From the NCBI GenBank assembly GCA_964446865.1, contig CAYURD010000001.1:155795-219794 (forward strand): a DNA stretch of 64,000 bases, read 5' to 3'. The DNA is from Glaciecola sp964446865. Its GTDB lineage: Bacteria > Pseudomonadota > Gammaproteobacteria > Enterobacterales > Alteromonadaceae. Made by a program: the position numbers and the translations under genes. Shown here one piece after another: positions 17,441 to 25,507 of this stretch. Position 1 is the first letter of the stretch. The number at the start of each line of letters is the position of its first letter. The notes beneath the pieces are model-generated. The model made no database searches, had not been told where the DNA came from, and saw nothing but the letters and a program-made list of their open reading frames with translations.

Positions 17441-18316
17441 TTAACCTGCTGTAGTTATTTGCGTATTTTTTTGTGCAGTGACTACGCTTTTGGGTTCGGT
17501 CTTTGCTTCGGCTTTAGATTTACTTTTTGCATCGGCTTTCGCAGACGCAGCCTCATCATCATTATTTTGCAGCTTAATAGGCTGTCTAATACTCTCGCGC
17601 ATCGAAGCAATGACCTTCGCAATACCATCCTTACGTAAAATACTTTCAAATTCTGATTGCTTACTTGACAGCAAACTAATACCTTCCGCAATCATGTCGT
17701 ATGCTTGCCATTGACCAGAACGACGGTCTTGTCTCACTTTAAAAGCGACTTTTATATCAGGACGGTCGTCGTCTTTTATCACTGCTCTTACGGTTACGTC
17801 TGTACGACCAGTAATGTCACCTTTTGGTTCAAACTCAACGACTTGATCATCGTAATACCCCATAGCGACTGCGTAACTGGTAATTAGATATTGACGAAAC
17901 ACCGATACAAATTCAGCAAGTTCTTTTTTCTCTACCTGCCGAGTATATTTACCTAGCACTTTAAAAGACGAGAAACGATAGTCAATATAAGGCATTAGCT
18001 CTTCTTCCATGATGGTGCGCAACACCTCAGGGTCGTTTTTTATATTCTCTTGCTCTGCTTTAATTCGAGCGAAAGTTCGAGAAGCGGCGACCTCTACCAT
18101 CTTATATGGGTCATCTTGCGGCACTGGTTCAGCCTGCATGGCGACAGTTTGCGCCTTAGCGACTTGTTCGACAACGACTTTTGCTTCACTAGCAGTTGCT
18201 TGTGCTGAAGATGTTGACGGCGCTTGAGCCATTACATTACTTGTCGTCAAGACAAATGCTGTCATTGCAAACGCTACGCTTTTGTAGGCAATGGGTAATC
18301 TATTTATAGTATTCAA
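17441..18316 (-). CDS. mlaC: MlaC, periplasmic phospholipid shuttle, with long low-complexity tail
   Basis: Soluble periplasmic lipid carrier between the outer-membrane MlaA complex and inner-membrane MlaFEDB. A signal peptide (about 1-31, cut near VMAQA) is followed by an Ala/Gln/Val-rich linker. The conserved domain runs from DPYKMVEVAASRTFARIKAE to about residue 242 (YRFSSFKVLGKYTR, YDMIAEGISLLSSKQSEF). The last 45 or so residues are Lys/Ala/Ser/Asp-rich (DAKSKSKAEAKTEPKS) and absent from E. coli MlaC, making this 291 residues against about 211. The TTG start directly abuts the mlaD stop. The tail is probably disordered; its role is unknown. Confidence 0.92.
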   Translation of the reverse strand: MNTINRLPIAYKSVAFAMTAFVLTTSNVMAQAPSTSSAQATASEAKVVVEQVAKAQTVAMQAEPVPQDDPYKMVEVAASRTFARIKAEQENIKNDPEVLRTIMEEELMPYIDYRFSSFKVLGKYTRQVEKKELAEFVSVFRQYLITSYAVAMGYYDDQVVEFEPKGDITGRTDVTVRAVIKDDDRPDIKVAFKVRQDRRSGQWQAYDMIAEGISLLSSKQSEFESILRKDGIAKVIASMRESIRQPIKLQNNDDEAASAKADAKSKSKAEAKTEPKSVVTAQKNTQITTAG

Positions 18317-18841
18317 TTATTCGCTTCCTTGGTTAAATAAGAATTGACCGATCAAGTCCTCTAACACTAACGCAGACTTGGTATCAAAAATTTCTTCACC
18401 ATTTGTTAGATATGGACACTCATTTAGCGTTTGAGTTTCACAAACTTTATCTTCTTCAATCGACACAATGTCTTCAGGAAAGATAAATCCCGGTGAAAGT
18501 CCTATAAATTGCTCGCCTAATAAACCTGAAGTTAAGATAGAAAGGCTGCTTGTATCAGGAAAGGTATTGCTATATTCGCTTGAAATTTTAAGTTCAACCA
18601 CCGGTATCAAATCGCGAGGGTCGAGGTAAATGCGCTCGACACGCCCCACAACCACACCGCCGACTTTAACTGATGAACGGGCTTTTAAACCACCTATGTT
18701 GTCAAACTTTGCCGTTAAGGTGTAGGTCTCACCCGAGCCACTCATGCCCTGATTAGCGACTCTCAAAGCCAATAACAAAGCCGCGGCAATCGCTAGCGCC
18801 ACAAATAAACCTACCAATATTTCCGTTTTTCTTGTCGTCAT
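18317..18841 (-). CDS. mlaD: MlaD, MCE-domain substrate-binding subunit
   Basis: Membrane-anchored MCE protein that forms the hexameric ring of the Mla transporter. One N-terminal helix (LVGLFVALAIAAALLLALRV) is followed by the MCE domain (YTLTAKFDNIGGLKARSSVK, then VGGVVVGRV) and the hydrophobic pore-loop helix near the C-terminus. At 174 residues it has the normal length. The stop touches the mlaC start. Confidence 0.95.
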   Translation of the reverse strand: MTTRKTEILVGLFVALAIAAALLLALRVANQGMSGSGETYTLTAKFDNIGGLKARSSVKVGGVVVGRVERIYLDPRDLIPVVELKISSEYSNTFPDTSSLSILTSGLLGEQFIGLSPGFIFPEDIVSIEEDKVCETQTLNECPYLTNGEEIFDTKSALVLEDLIGQFLFNQGSE

Positions 18842-18849
18842 TGTTCGTC

Positions 18850-19662
18850 CTAACTAATCCCAAACATTAAAGCTGTTAAAATAAAATCTAAACCTAAAAT
18901 TGCGAGTGAAGCATAGACCACTGTTTGTGTGGTCGCTAAACTAATGCCTTCAGATGTAGGGATACATGAATATCCTTTATAAAGCGCAATCCACACCACG
19001 ACCAAAGCAAATACGATGCTTTTGATAATGCCGTTGACCACATCTTTGTCCCAATCGACTGTTGATTGCATGATTGACCAATAGCTTCCAGCATCAACAC
19101 CTAACCAATCAACTCCGACAATGTGGCCACCCAAAATACCGATAGCCGAAAAAATAAGGGTCAGCATTGGCATGCTAATCACACCTGCCCAAAAACGAGG
19201 CGATACTACCCGTCTTAGCGGGTCAATTGCCATCATCTCTAGACTGCTTAATTGCTCGGTTGCTTTCATTAATCCGATTTCTGCAGTTAGTGCAGAACCT
19301 GCTCTGCCTGCAAACAGCAGTGCAGTAACCACTGGCCCCAGTTCTCTAAGTATCGACAATGCAACCATAGGACCTAGGCTGCCTTCAGCGCCATAATTAA
19401 CCAAAATGGTGTAGCCCTGTAAGGCCATCACCATGCCAATAAACAAGCCAGAGACCATAATAATTAGCAAAGACTGCACACCCACCACATACACTTGTGC
19501 AATCGTTAATCGAATATTCTTCCACTGCGGAAACGCGATAAGTGCGCCAAACAACATAAGACTCGCTTGTCCAACAGCGGTTATGCTGTCTACTGTTGAC
19601 CGGCCAAGTGATGCAAAGTAATTCACGACGCTTTTAAATACTGATGTTATTGCCATGCTCAC
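18850..19662 (-). CDS. mlaE: MlaE, permease subunit of the Mla transporter
   Basis: Inner-membrane permease (MlaE/YrbE family) with about five helices. Family motifs include LMLFGALIAFPQW, the amphipathic entry segment, GRAGSALTAEIGLMKATEQL and the C-terminal VVYASLAILGLDFILTALMF. Length is about 268-270 residues. A GTG start at 19662 overlaps the mlaF stop by one base; the ATG two codons on (19656) is equally credible and sits better behind GGAGTAGGG. Either way mlaF and mlaE are coupled. Confidence 0.95.
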   Translation of the reverse strand: MSMAITSVFKSVVNYFASLGRSTVDSITAVGQASLMLFGALIAFPQWKNIRLTIAQVYVVGVQSLLIIMVSGLFIGMVMALQGYTILVNYGAEGSLGPMVALSILRELGPVVTALLFAGRAGSALTAEIGLMKATEQLSSLEMMAIDPLRRVVSPRFWAGVISMPMLTLIFSAIGILGGHIVGVDWLGVDAGSYWSIMQSTVDWDKDVVNGIIKSIVFALVVVWIALYKGYSCIPTSEGISLATTQTVVYASLAILGLDFILTALMFGIS

Positions 19663-20480
19663 TACCCTACTCCTAATAAATCTTTATTAAGTGAGTCGGC
19701 AGGAAAATGAAACGGCACAGGACCATCGGCATTACCTTGTAAAAATTGCTGCACTAAGTCTGAGTCCGAATCTTTTATTTGCTGAGGCGTGCCTGAACCA
19801 ATAATCGTTTTGTTCGCAAGTATGTATGCGTAATCGGCAATTTCCAATACTTCACTAACGTCATGCGTGACCACAATGGACGTTAGGTCTAAGGCTTTGT
19901 TTAACGCCTTAATTAGTTTTACGAGTACGCCCATAGAAATTGGGTCTTGTCCGGCAAACGGCTCGTCATACATGATTAAATCAGGGTCAAGCGCAATAGC
20001 GCGAGCTAATGCAGCTCGCCTCGCCATGCCGCCAGAAAGCTCGCTTGGCATAAGCTGAGCAGCGCCGCGTAATCCTACCGCTTCAAGCTTAAGTTTGACG
20101 ATGGTTTCAATAATAGATTCGCTTAATTTTGTGTGTTCACGAAGTGGGAATGCGACGTTGTCATAAACCGACATATTGGTAAACAACGCACCGCTTTGAA
20201 ACAACATACTCATTTTACGGCGCATTTCGTATAATCGGTTACGAGATACCTTGTGCACATCGTCGCCTTGAAACAACACACTACCGCCACTTGGTGTAAG
20301 TTGACCACCTATGATTTTGAGCAGCGTGGTTTTTCCGATTCCACTTGGCCCCATAATCGCCGTGATCCCACCTTTTTTGACAGACAAAGAGATGTCTTTA
20401 TATATTTCACGATCACCGCGATAAAACTGCATATCCGTAATTGAGACTGTTTCTTCGCTCATGTTTATCTTGTCATCCAA
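19662..20480 (-). CDS. mlaF: MlaF, ATPase subunit of the Mla transporter
   Basis: Cytoplasmic ABC ATPase that powers phospholipid movement to keep the outer membrane asymmetric. Walker A is at residues 44-51 (GPSGIGKT), the signature is LSGGMARRAALARAIA, Walker B is LIMYDEPFAGQDP and the switch is VVTHDVSEV. The first codon is TTG (20480), with an ATG six codons on (20462). Both are possible and neither has a strong ribosome site. First gene of mlaFEDCB-ibaG-murA. Confidence 0.95.
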   Translation of the reverse strand: MDDKINMSEETVSITDMQFYRGDREIYKDISLSVKKGGITAIMGPSGIGKTTLLKIIGGQLTPSGGSVLFQGDDVHKVSRNRLYEMRRKMSMLFQSGALFTNMSVYDNVAFPLREHTKLSESIIETIVKLKLEAVGLRGAAQLMPSELSGGMARRAALARAIALDPDLIMYDEPFAGQDPISMGVLVKLIKALNKALDLTSIVVTHDVSEVLEIADYAYILANKTIIGSGTPQQIKDSDSDLVQQFLQGNADGPVPFHFPADSLNKDLLGVG

Positions 20481-20900
20481 ATTAATCTGCCAATTCCTTT
20501 TTGCGCTTAGCCAACTTTATTCGTTATATCTTTATTCTTGATATCTTTATTCAGTATATAAAGTTTTTACTGATTAGCGTTAAGCTGTGATCATTAAATA
20601 TCGGTAAGCTTTTGGGCTGTTAAGCACTATTTATTCGCTAATCTTGCCGCCACCTTGTTACCAACCTTTTCGCCATCGGCATGTTTCAGCATGCTATAAA
20701 ATGAAAAGTAGAACTAGGGCGGTCGATGAATATGAGGTTAGTTTAGCCCTTTTCAAGCATTTTTACGTAAGAAAAGCGTAACAAAACGTACAATTTGTAA
20801 TTATATCTTATAAATTTATCGATTTTTGTGATTTTTTAATGTGAAATCGCTACAATCCACGGCTTTTAGCCACTATTGAATTTAAAAAAAGACTTTATTT
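20481..20900. other. 420-base divergent spacer between mlaF and yrbG
   Basis: No protein or RNA gene is evident. On the mlaF side three perfect copies of CTTTATTC (+ strand) start at 20515, 20530 and 20545, exactly 15 bases apart, 35-72 bases before the mlaF start. On the yrbG side the sequence is AT-rich with a TACAAT -10 candidate near 20850 but no well-spaced -35. The middle part shows nothing I recognise. Confidence 0.5.
20515..20552. repeat. Three phased CTTTATTC direct repeats upstream of mlaF
   Basis: The octamer occurs three times at 15-base spacing. Between the second and third copies the flanking bases are also repeated (atatctttattc). Read from the mlaF side the motif is GAATAAAG. 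It could be a tandem duplication or a multi-site regulator target; sequence alone cannot decide. Confidence 0.6.
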
Positions 20901-21857
20901 GTGATTCTAAATCTATCTATTTTTATTATTGGGCTCATTGTCTTGAGTTGGAGTGCTGACCGCTTTGTTTATGGCGCGTCTGCATTAGCTAAAAATATTG
21001 GTGTTGCCCCTATGCTAATCGGCTTAACGATTGTAGCCATGGGCTCATCGGCACCAGAAATTGTGGTGGCTGCAACCGCTTCTTTTAACGGTAGTATCGA
21101 TACCGCTGTCGGCAACTCATTAGGCTCAAACATTACCAATATTGCCCTAGTGTTGGGTATTACCGCGCTAATTAAACCAATCTTAGTGACATCGACCACG
21201 CTAAAGCGCGAACTTCCTGTCATGCTCATAGTAACGCTAATTGCCGTCTATTTTATCGCCGACAATAAACTTTCTCGAATAGAGGGAATTACCTTAATCA
21301 CCTTATTTGTGCTCGTGATTGCAGGTATGGCGATGCTCGCATTCAAAGTAGAGAAAAACGACCCGCTGATTGCTGAGACTGAAACAGAAGTCCCGAGCAA
21401 TGTCGAAACCTCGACTGCTATTTTTTGGGTCATTGTGGGTATGATTCTCCTTCCCGTTAGCGCTCATTTTTTAGTCGACTCAGCAGTCTACATCGCACGA
21501 TTTTTAGGTATCAGTGATTTAGTGATTGGCCTTACGATTATCGCTATTGGCACTAGCTTGCCCGAACTTGCAGCTAGTATTGCTGGCGTACTCAAAAACG
21601 AAGATGACCTTGCGCTTGGTAATATCATTGGCTCAAACATTTTCAACATATTGGCAGTACTAGCGATGCCTGGACTGATTGCGCCAGGCATGATTGATAG
21701 CAGCGCCGCAGATCGCGACTCGCTTGTTATGCTAGGGTTATCGATACTATTATTTATATTCTGCTTTAATCTTAAAGGGTCTCGAAAAATAAATAGATAT
21801 GAAGCGGTCATATTTTTAGGTATATTTTGTGCCTACCAATACATTTTGTTTGCATAA
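20901..21857 (+). CDS. yrbG: Calcium/sodium antiporter YrbG
   Basis: Inner-membrane cation exchanger of the CaCA family, 318 residues with about ten helices. The two inverted alpha repeats are clear: MGSSAPEIVVAATASFNGS with GNSLGSNITNIALVLG, and AIGTSLPELAASIAGVLKNE with GNIIGSNIFNILAVL. Each has the conserved acidic residue and GSN motif that bind the ions. GTG start with a weak ribosome site. It heads the kdsD-kdsC-lptCAB cluster as in E. coli, although the LPS genes do not depend on it. Confidence 0.93.
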   Translation: MILNLSIFIIGLIVLSWSADRFVYGASALAKNIGVAPMLIGLTIVAMGSSAPEIVVAATASFNGSIDTAVGNSLGSNITNIALVLGITALIKPILVTSTTLKRELPVMLIVTLIAVYFIADNKLSRIEGITLITLFVLVIAGMAMLAFKVEKNDPLIAETETEVPSNVETSTAIFWVIVGMILLPVSAHFLVDSAVYIARFLGISDLVIGLTIIAIGTSLPELAASIAGVLKNEDDLALGNIIGSNIFNILAVLAMPGLIAPGMIDSSAADRDSLVMLGLSILLFIFCFNLKGSRKINRYEAVIFLGIFCAYQYILFA

Positions 21858-21910
21858 AATAAAACGCGTAGCCAACTAACAACAATATAAATATAAAAAT
21901 TGAAATTTTC

Positions 21911-22873
21911 ATGACTTATTTAGCTTCAGCAAAACGGACGTTTAGCCAGCAAATTAGCGCATTACAAGCCTTACATGACGCATTAGACGGATCGTTTACT
22001 CACGCCTGCGAATTGTTGTTAAACTGCAAAGGCAAGGTGGTTGTGTCAGGTATGGGTAAATCTGGCCACATTGGAAAAAAAATCGCTGCGACATTAGCAA
22101 GCACTGGGACGCCTTCATTTTTTATGCACCCAGGAGAAGCCAATCATGGCGACTTTGGCATGCTAAGTACAGACGACGCCGTTATTGCCATATCAAACTC
22201 TGGTGAAACTGCCGAATTAAACGGCTTGTTACCTTCCATAAAACGCATCGGCGTTCCAATTATTGCCATCACCAATAAGCACGACAGTTATCTTGCAAAA
22301 TTTGCTGATACCGTACTGACATTAAATGTAGCCAAAGAGTCTTGTGCGTTGGGCTTAGCACCAACAACGAGCACCACGGCAACGCTCGTGTTAGGTGACG
22401 CAATAGCCGTCGCCTTACTTGAAGAGAAAGGTTTCACTGCTGAAGATTTTGCGTTTTCGCATCCAGGTGGCGCCCTCGGAAAACGCTTAATCATGACGGT
22501 CAACGATGTTATGGTTAAAGGCAGTGATATACCGATTGTAAACGACAATTCGAGTGTGTCTGATGCGCTATTAGAAATTTCAGCAAAAGGATTGGGAGTC
22601 ACCGCCATTATTGATGATACTCAAGTAATAATGGGGATTTTTAGCGATGGTGATTTGCGCCGCGCATTAGATAAAAAAATAGACATACATAGCACAGGAG
22701 TGAAAGAAGTCATGACCATGGGTGGCGTTAGTATAAAACAGTCAGCTTTAGCCGTTGATGCGCTAAATCTTATGCAAGAAAAGCGCATCAATGCGCTCTT
22801 TGTCATTGATCAACATGACCGTCTTGTCGGTGCTTTAAATATGCATATGTTACTAAGGTCAGGGGTGGTGTAA
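21911..22873 (+). CDS. kdsD: D-arabinose 5-phosphate isomerase KdsD
   Basis: Converts ribulose 5-phosphate to arabinose 5-phosphate, the first step to Kdo for LPS inner core. The SIS domain holds VVVSGMGKSGHIGKKIAATL and AISNSGETAEL. Two CBS domains follow (about residues 205-320). Length 320. The stop overlaps the kdsC start by one base (TAATG). Confidence 0.95.
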   Translation: MTYLASAKRTFSQQISALQALHDALDGSFTHACELLLNCKGKVVVSGMGKSGHIGKKIAATLASTGTPSFFMHPGEANHGDFGMLSTDDAVIAISNSGETAELNGLLPSIKRIGVPIIAITNKHDSYLAKFADTVLTLNVAKESCALGLAPTTSTTATLVLGDAIAVALLEEKGFTAEDFAFSHPGGALGKRLIMTVNDVMVKGSDIPIVNDNSSVSDALLEISAKGLGVTAIIDDTQVIMGIFSDGDLRRALDKKIDIHSTGVKEVMTMGGVSIKQSALAVDALNLMQEKRINALFVIDQHDRLVGALNMHMLLRSGVV

Positions 22874-23457
22874 TGAGCGAACAATCTTATGCAACTCGAA
22901 ATACAACAACAGTAGATACCTTGTATCAGACAATTGACAAAGAAATTTACGACCGTTGCTATCAAATAAAAATGGTCGTGTTTGACGTAGATGGTGTGTT
23001 TAGTGATGGCAACATTTATTTAGGAAATAATGGCGAGGAGCTCAAAGCATTTAATACTAAAGATGGGTATGGCATAAAAGCACTCGTAAAATGTGGCATT
23101 ACCGTCGCTATTATCACTGGTAGAAAATCGAGCATAGTTGAGCAACGAATGCGCGCACTCAATGTCCAACATATATTGCAAGGTCGCGAAGATAAGCACA
23201 AGGCCTTGTCTGAACTTATGCGCGTTACTGGCTATCGTGAAAATAAAATCATGAGCATGGGAGACGATATGCCTGATTTAGCGATGTTTGCTCATAGCAA
23301 TGTCAAAATCGCCACTGCTGATGCTCATCCTTTAGTTAAGCTTGAAGCCGATATAATAACCACTGTAGGCGGTGGCAAAGGCGCGGTACGCGAGGTATGC
23401 GACTTGATACTGCAAGTTAACAATAAACTTGGCTACGTGCACGGCGCAAGCGTATGA
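22873..23457 (+). CDS. kdsC: Kdo 8-phosphate phosphatase KdsC
   Basis: HAD-superfamily phosphatase that releases Kdo from its 8-phosphate. It has 194 residues, with nucleophile motif VVFDVDGVFSDG, motif II IITGRKS, and motif III/IV SMGDDMPDLAMF. The cap is minimal, as in the tetrameric KdsC class. It overlaps kdsD by one base and lptC by four (ATGA). Confidence 0.95.
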   Translation: MSEQSYATRNTTTVDTLYQTIDKEIYDRCYQIKMVVFDVDGVFSDGNIYLGNNGEELKAFNTKDGYGIKALVKCGITVAIITGRKSSIVEQRMRALNVQHILQGREDKHKALSELMRVTGYRENKIMSMGDDMPDLAMFAHSNVKIATADAHPLVKLEADIITTVGGGKGAVREVCDLILQVNNKLGYVHGASV

Positions 23458-24014
23458 ACAGAATAGGATGGAGTCTTGTTTTAGTTTTTGCTGCCGTGTT
23501 AATACTCTATCTGCCCATTTTGTTAGAAGACGAAGACGTGCAATCTGGACCTCGTAGCGACCCATCACTCATTCCTAACTATCAGGCGGTAAACTTACGC
23601 AGTCAACTTTATGATGAAGAAGGACGACTTAGCCACCAAGTGGCTGCCGATAAAATGGAGCATTATGATGCCTTGGGATTTGCAGTATTTGAAAACCCCG
23701 TATACACCTTGTTTTTAGATGACGGCGAGCCTTGGGAAGTAACAGCACAAGAAGGCACACTATACGCTAACAATCGAATTCAACTCGAAAAAGGCGTCAA
23801 AATCACAAATCTGCGCTCAGACGAATACGTCAAACAAATCACAACAGAGTATATCGAAATCGATATTCAAGAAAAAACACTTAGCTCAAATGAAATGGTC
23901 ACCATAAGTGGTGTAAATTATGACGTTACTAGTGTTGGTTTATTTGGTAATCTATCCACCCAACAATATGAGTTAAAAGAACATGTGCAAACTAAATTTA
24001 ATCCAACTCGCTAA
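23454..24014 (+). CDS. lptC: LPS transport protein LptC
   Basis: Bitopic inner-membrane protein that passes LPS from LptBFG to LptA. One N-terminal helix (WSLVLVFAAVLILYLPILL) precedes a periplasmic beta-jellyroll (YQAVNLRSQLYDEEGRLSHQ and YVKQITTEYIEIDIQEK). It has 186 residues. The start overlaps the kdsC stop and the 3' end overlaps lptA by 32 bases. Confidence 0.93.
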   Translation: MNRIGWSLVLVFAAVLILYLPILLEDEDVQSGPRSDPSLIPNYQAVNLRSQLYDEEGRLSHQVAADKMEHYDALGFAVFENPVYTLFLDDGEPWEVTAQEGTLYANNRIQLEKGVKITNLRSDEYVKQITTEYIEIDIQEKTLSSNEMVTISGVNYDVTSVGLFGNLSTQQYELKEHVQTKFNPTR

Positions 24015-24651
24015 ATCCACTATCAGGCTAGTTGCAGGTTTTTGTGCTAATGCACGCACTAGTTTAGTTACCGTTTTAAGAGATAGCCTCGCAATCAAAT
24101 TGTGCCCATTACTGTTGATGTGCAGTGTTAGTTTGGTCACAGCCGCGCCTTTTCAAGAATTGACCAACACCGTCGAGTCAAGCACCAGTACGATTGAGAC
24201 CGACTTTACATTACCCGTCACAGCCGCTTCTAAACATCAGTCACTCGACGGGAAAAAGCGCACCTCTATTTTTATTGATGATGTTATTATCCGCCAAGGC
24301 AGCTTAGAAATTTTAGCCGACAGAGTAGAAGCGAACGCCTCAGCAGGGAAAGGCAAAGAAGTGATTACGGCAAATGGAACGCCCGCTAGCTATACACAGC
24401 GTCTAGCCGATGGAAGCTTAGTAGTCGCGAGCGCTAACGAAATTATATATGAAGTTGAATCAAGAACAATATCGCTAAAAGGTAACGCAGCGATTTCGCA
24501 AAATGATGTAAAAGTGAACGGCGATTCAATTGCCTTTGATATGGCCAAAGAGCAAATTATCGCATCAGGCGAAGGCGACGAAGGCGTAACAACCGTGCTA
24601 AGTCCGGGTGCGTTCGTCAGCCCACAAAGTGATAATGACGAACAACCCTGA
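23983..24651 (+). CDS. lptA: LPS transport protein LptA
   Basis: Periplasmic bridge protein of the LPS export machine. The OstA/LptA domain is seen in IFIDDVIIRQGSLEILADRV, GTPASYTQRLADGSLVVASA and IALDM-like repeats toward AFDMAKEQIIASGEG. The N-terminus is unusually long (about 50 residues before the likely signal cleavage at VTAAPF). The ATG at 23983 is the only ATG upstream of the hydrophobic segment; a later non-ATG start, making a normal signal peptide, is possible. It lies inside the lptC 3' end, so translation is probably coupled. Confidence 0.9.
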   Translation: MCKLNLIQLAKSTIRLVAGFCANARTSLVTVLRDSLAIKLCPLLLMCSVSLVTAAPFQELTNTVESSTSTIETDFTLPVTAASKHQSLDGKKRTSIFIDDVIIRQGSLEILADRVEANASAGKGKEVITANGTPASYTQRLADGSLVVASANEIIYEVESRTISLKGNAAISQNDVKVNGDSIAFDMAKEQIIASGEGDEGVTTVLSPGAFVSPQSDNDEQP

Positions 24652-24687
24652 GTAAAGTTGAAGGACTAATTTGAAGGACGATAAATA

Positions 24688-25416
24688 GTGGCAAGTACCC
24701 TATCTGCAAAGAACTTGGCGAAGTCTTACAAAGCGAGACAAGTTGTCAGAGATGTAAGCATTGAAGTATCGACTGGACAGATAGTTGGGCTGTTAGGCCC
24801 TAATGGCGCAGGCAAAACGACGACGTTTTATATGATTGTCGGCTTAGTCCCACTTGATAAAGGCGATATATACATTGATCAAGTCAATATGAGTGTTGAA
24901 CCTATGCATGAAAGGGCTCGACATGGGATTGGCTACTTGCCGCAAGAAGCATCTATTTTCAGAAAACTAAGCGTTTATGAAAATTTGATGGCTATTTTGC
25001 AAATTAGGCAAGACATCTCTAAAAACCAGCGCGAGCAAATAGCCGACGAATTACTCGACGATTTTAACATTAATCATATTCGTAACAGCTTGGGTATGAG
25101 CTTGTCGGGCGGAGAGCGAAGACGAGTTGAAATAGCGCGCGCACTCGCAGCTAATCCAAAATTTATTTTATTGGACGAACCCTTTGCCGGCGTTGACCCG
25201 ATCTCTGTTAATGATATTAAAAAAATCATTTACCAATTAAAAGAACGGGGGATTGGCGTATTAATCACCGATCATAATGTCAAAGAAACACTCGATGTAT
25301 GTGAAAAAGCGTACATAGTTAGTCACGGAGAGCTTATCGCATCGGGTTCTGCCGAAGAAGTACTGTCGAATCAAACAGTAAGGGATGTTTATTTGGGTGA
25401 GCAATTTGCGCTATAA
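24688..25416 (+). CDS. lptB: LPS export ABC ATPase LptB
   Basis: Cytoplasmic ATPase of LptB2FG. Walker A at residues 37-44 (GPNGAGKT), Q-loop GYLPQEASIFRKLSV, signature LSGGERRRVEIARALA, Walker B FILLDEPFAGVDP and switch His in ITDHNVKET. It has 242 residues, the family length. GTG start with AAGGAC 8 bases before it. The partner permeases LptF and LptG are encoded at 57-59 kb in this same window. Confidence 0.97.
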   Translation: MASTLSAKNLAKSYKARQVVRDVSIEVSTGQIVGLLGPNGAGKTTTFYMIVGLVPLDKGDIYIDQVNMSVEPMHERARHGIGYLPQEASIFRKLSVYENLMAILQIRQDISKNQREQIADELLDDFNINHIRNSLGMSLSGGERRRVEIARALAANPKFILLDEPFAGVDPISVNDIKKIIYQLKERGIGVLITDHNVKETLDVCEKAYIVSHGELIASGSAEEVLSNQTVRDVYLGEQFAL

Positions 25417-25507
25417 ACCGTTAAAAGTGCTTAAAAAAGTGTTTCAGAATTTTTAAATATACGTACAATGATAAGTAAGAGTAGGAAAAGGTAACTAACG
25501 CCAACAC

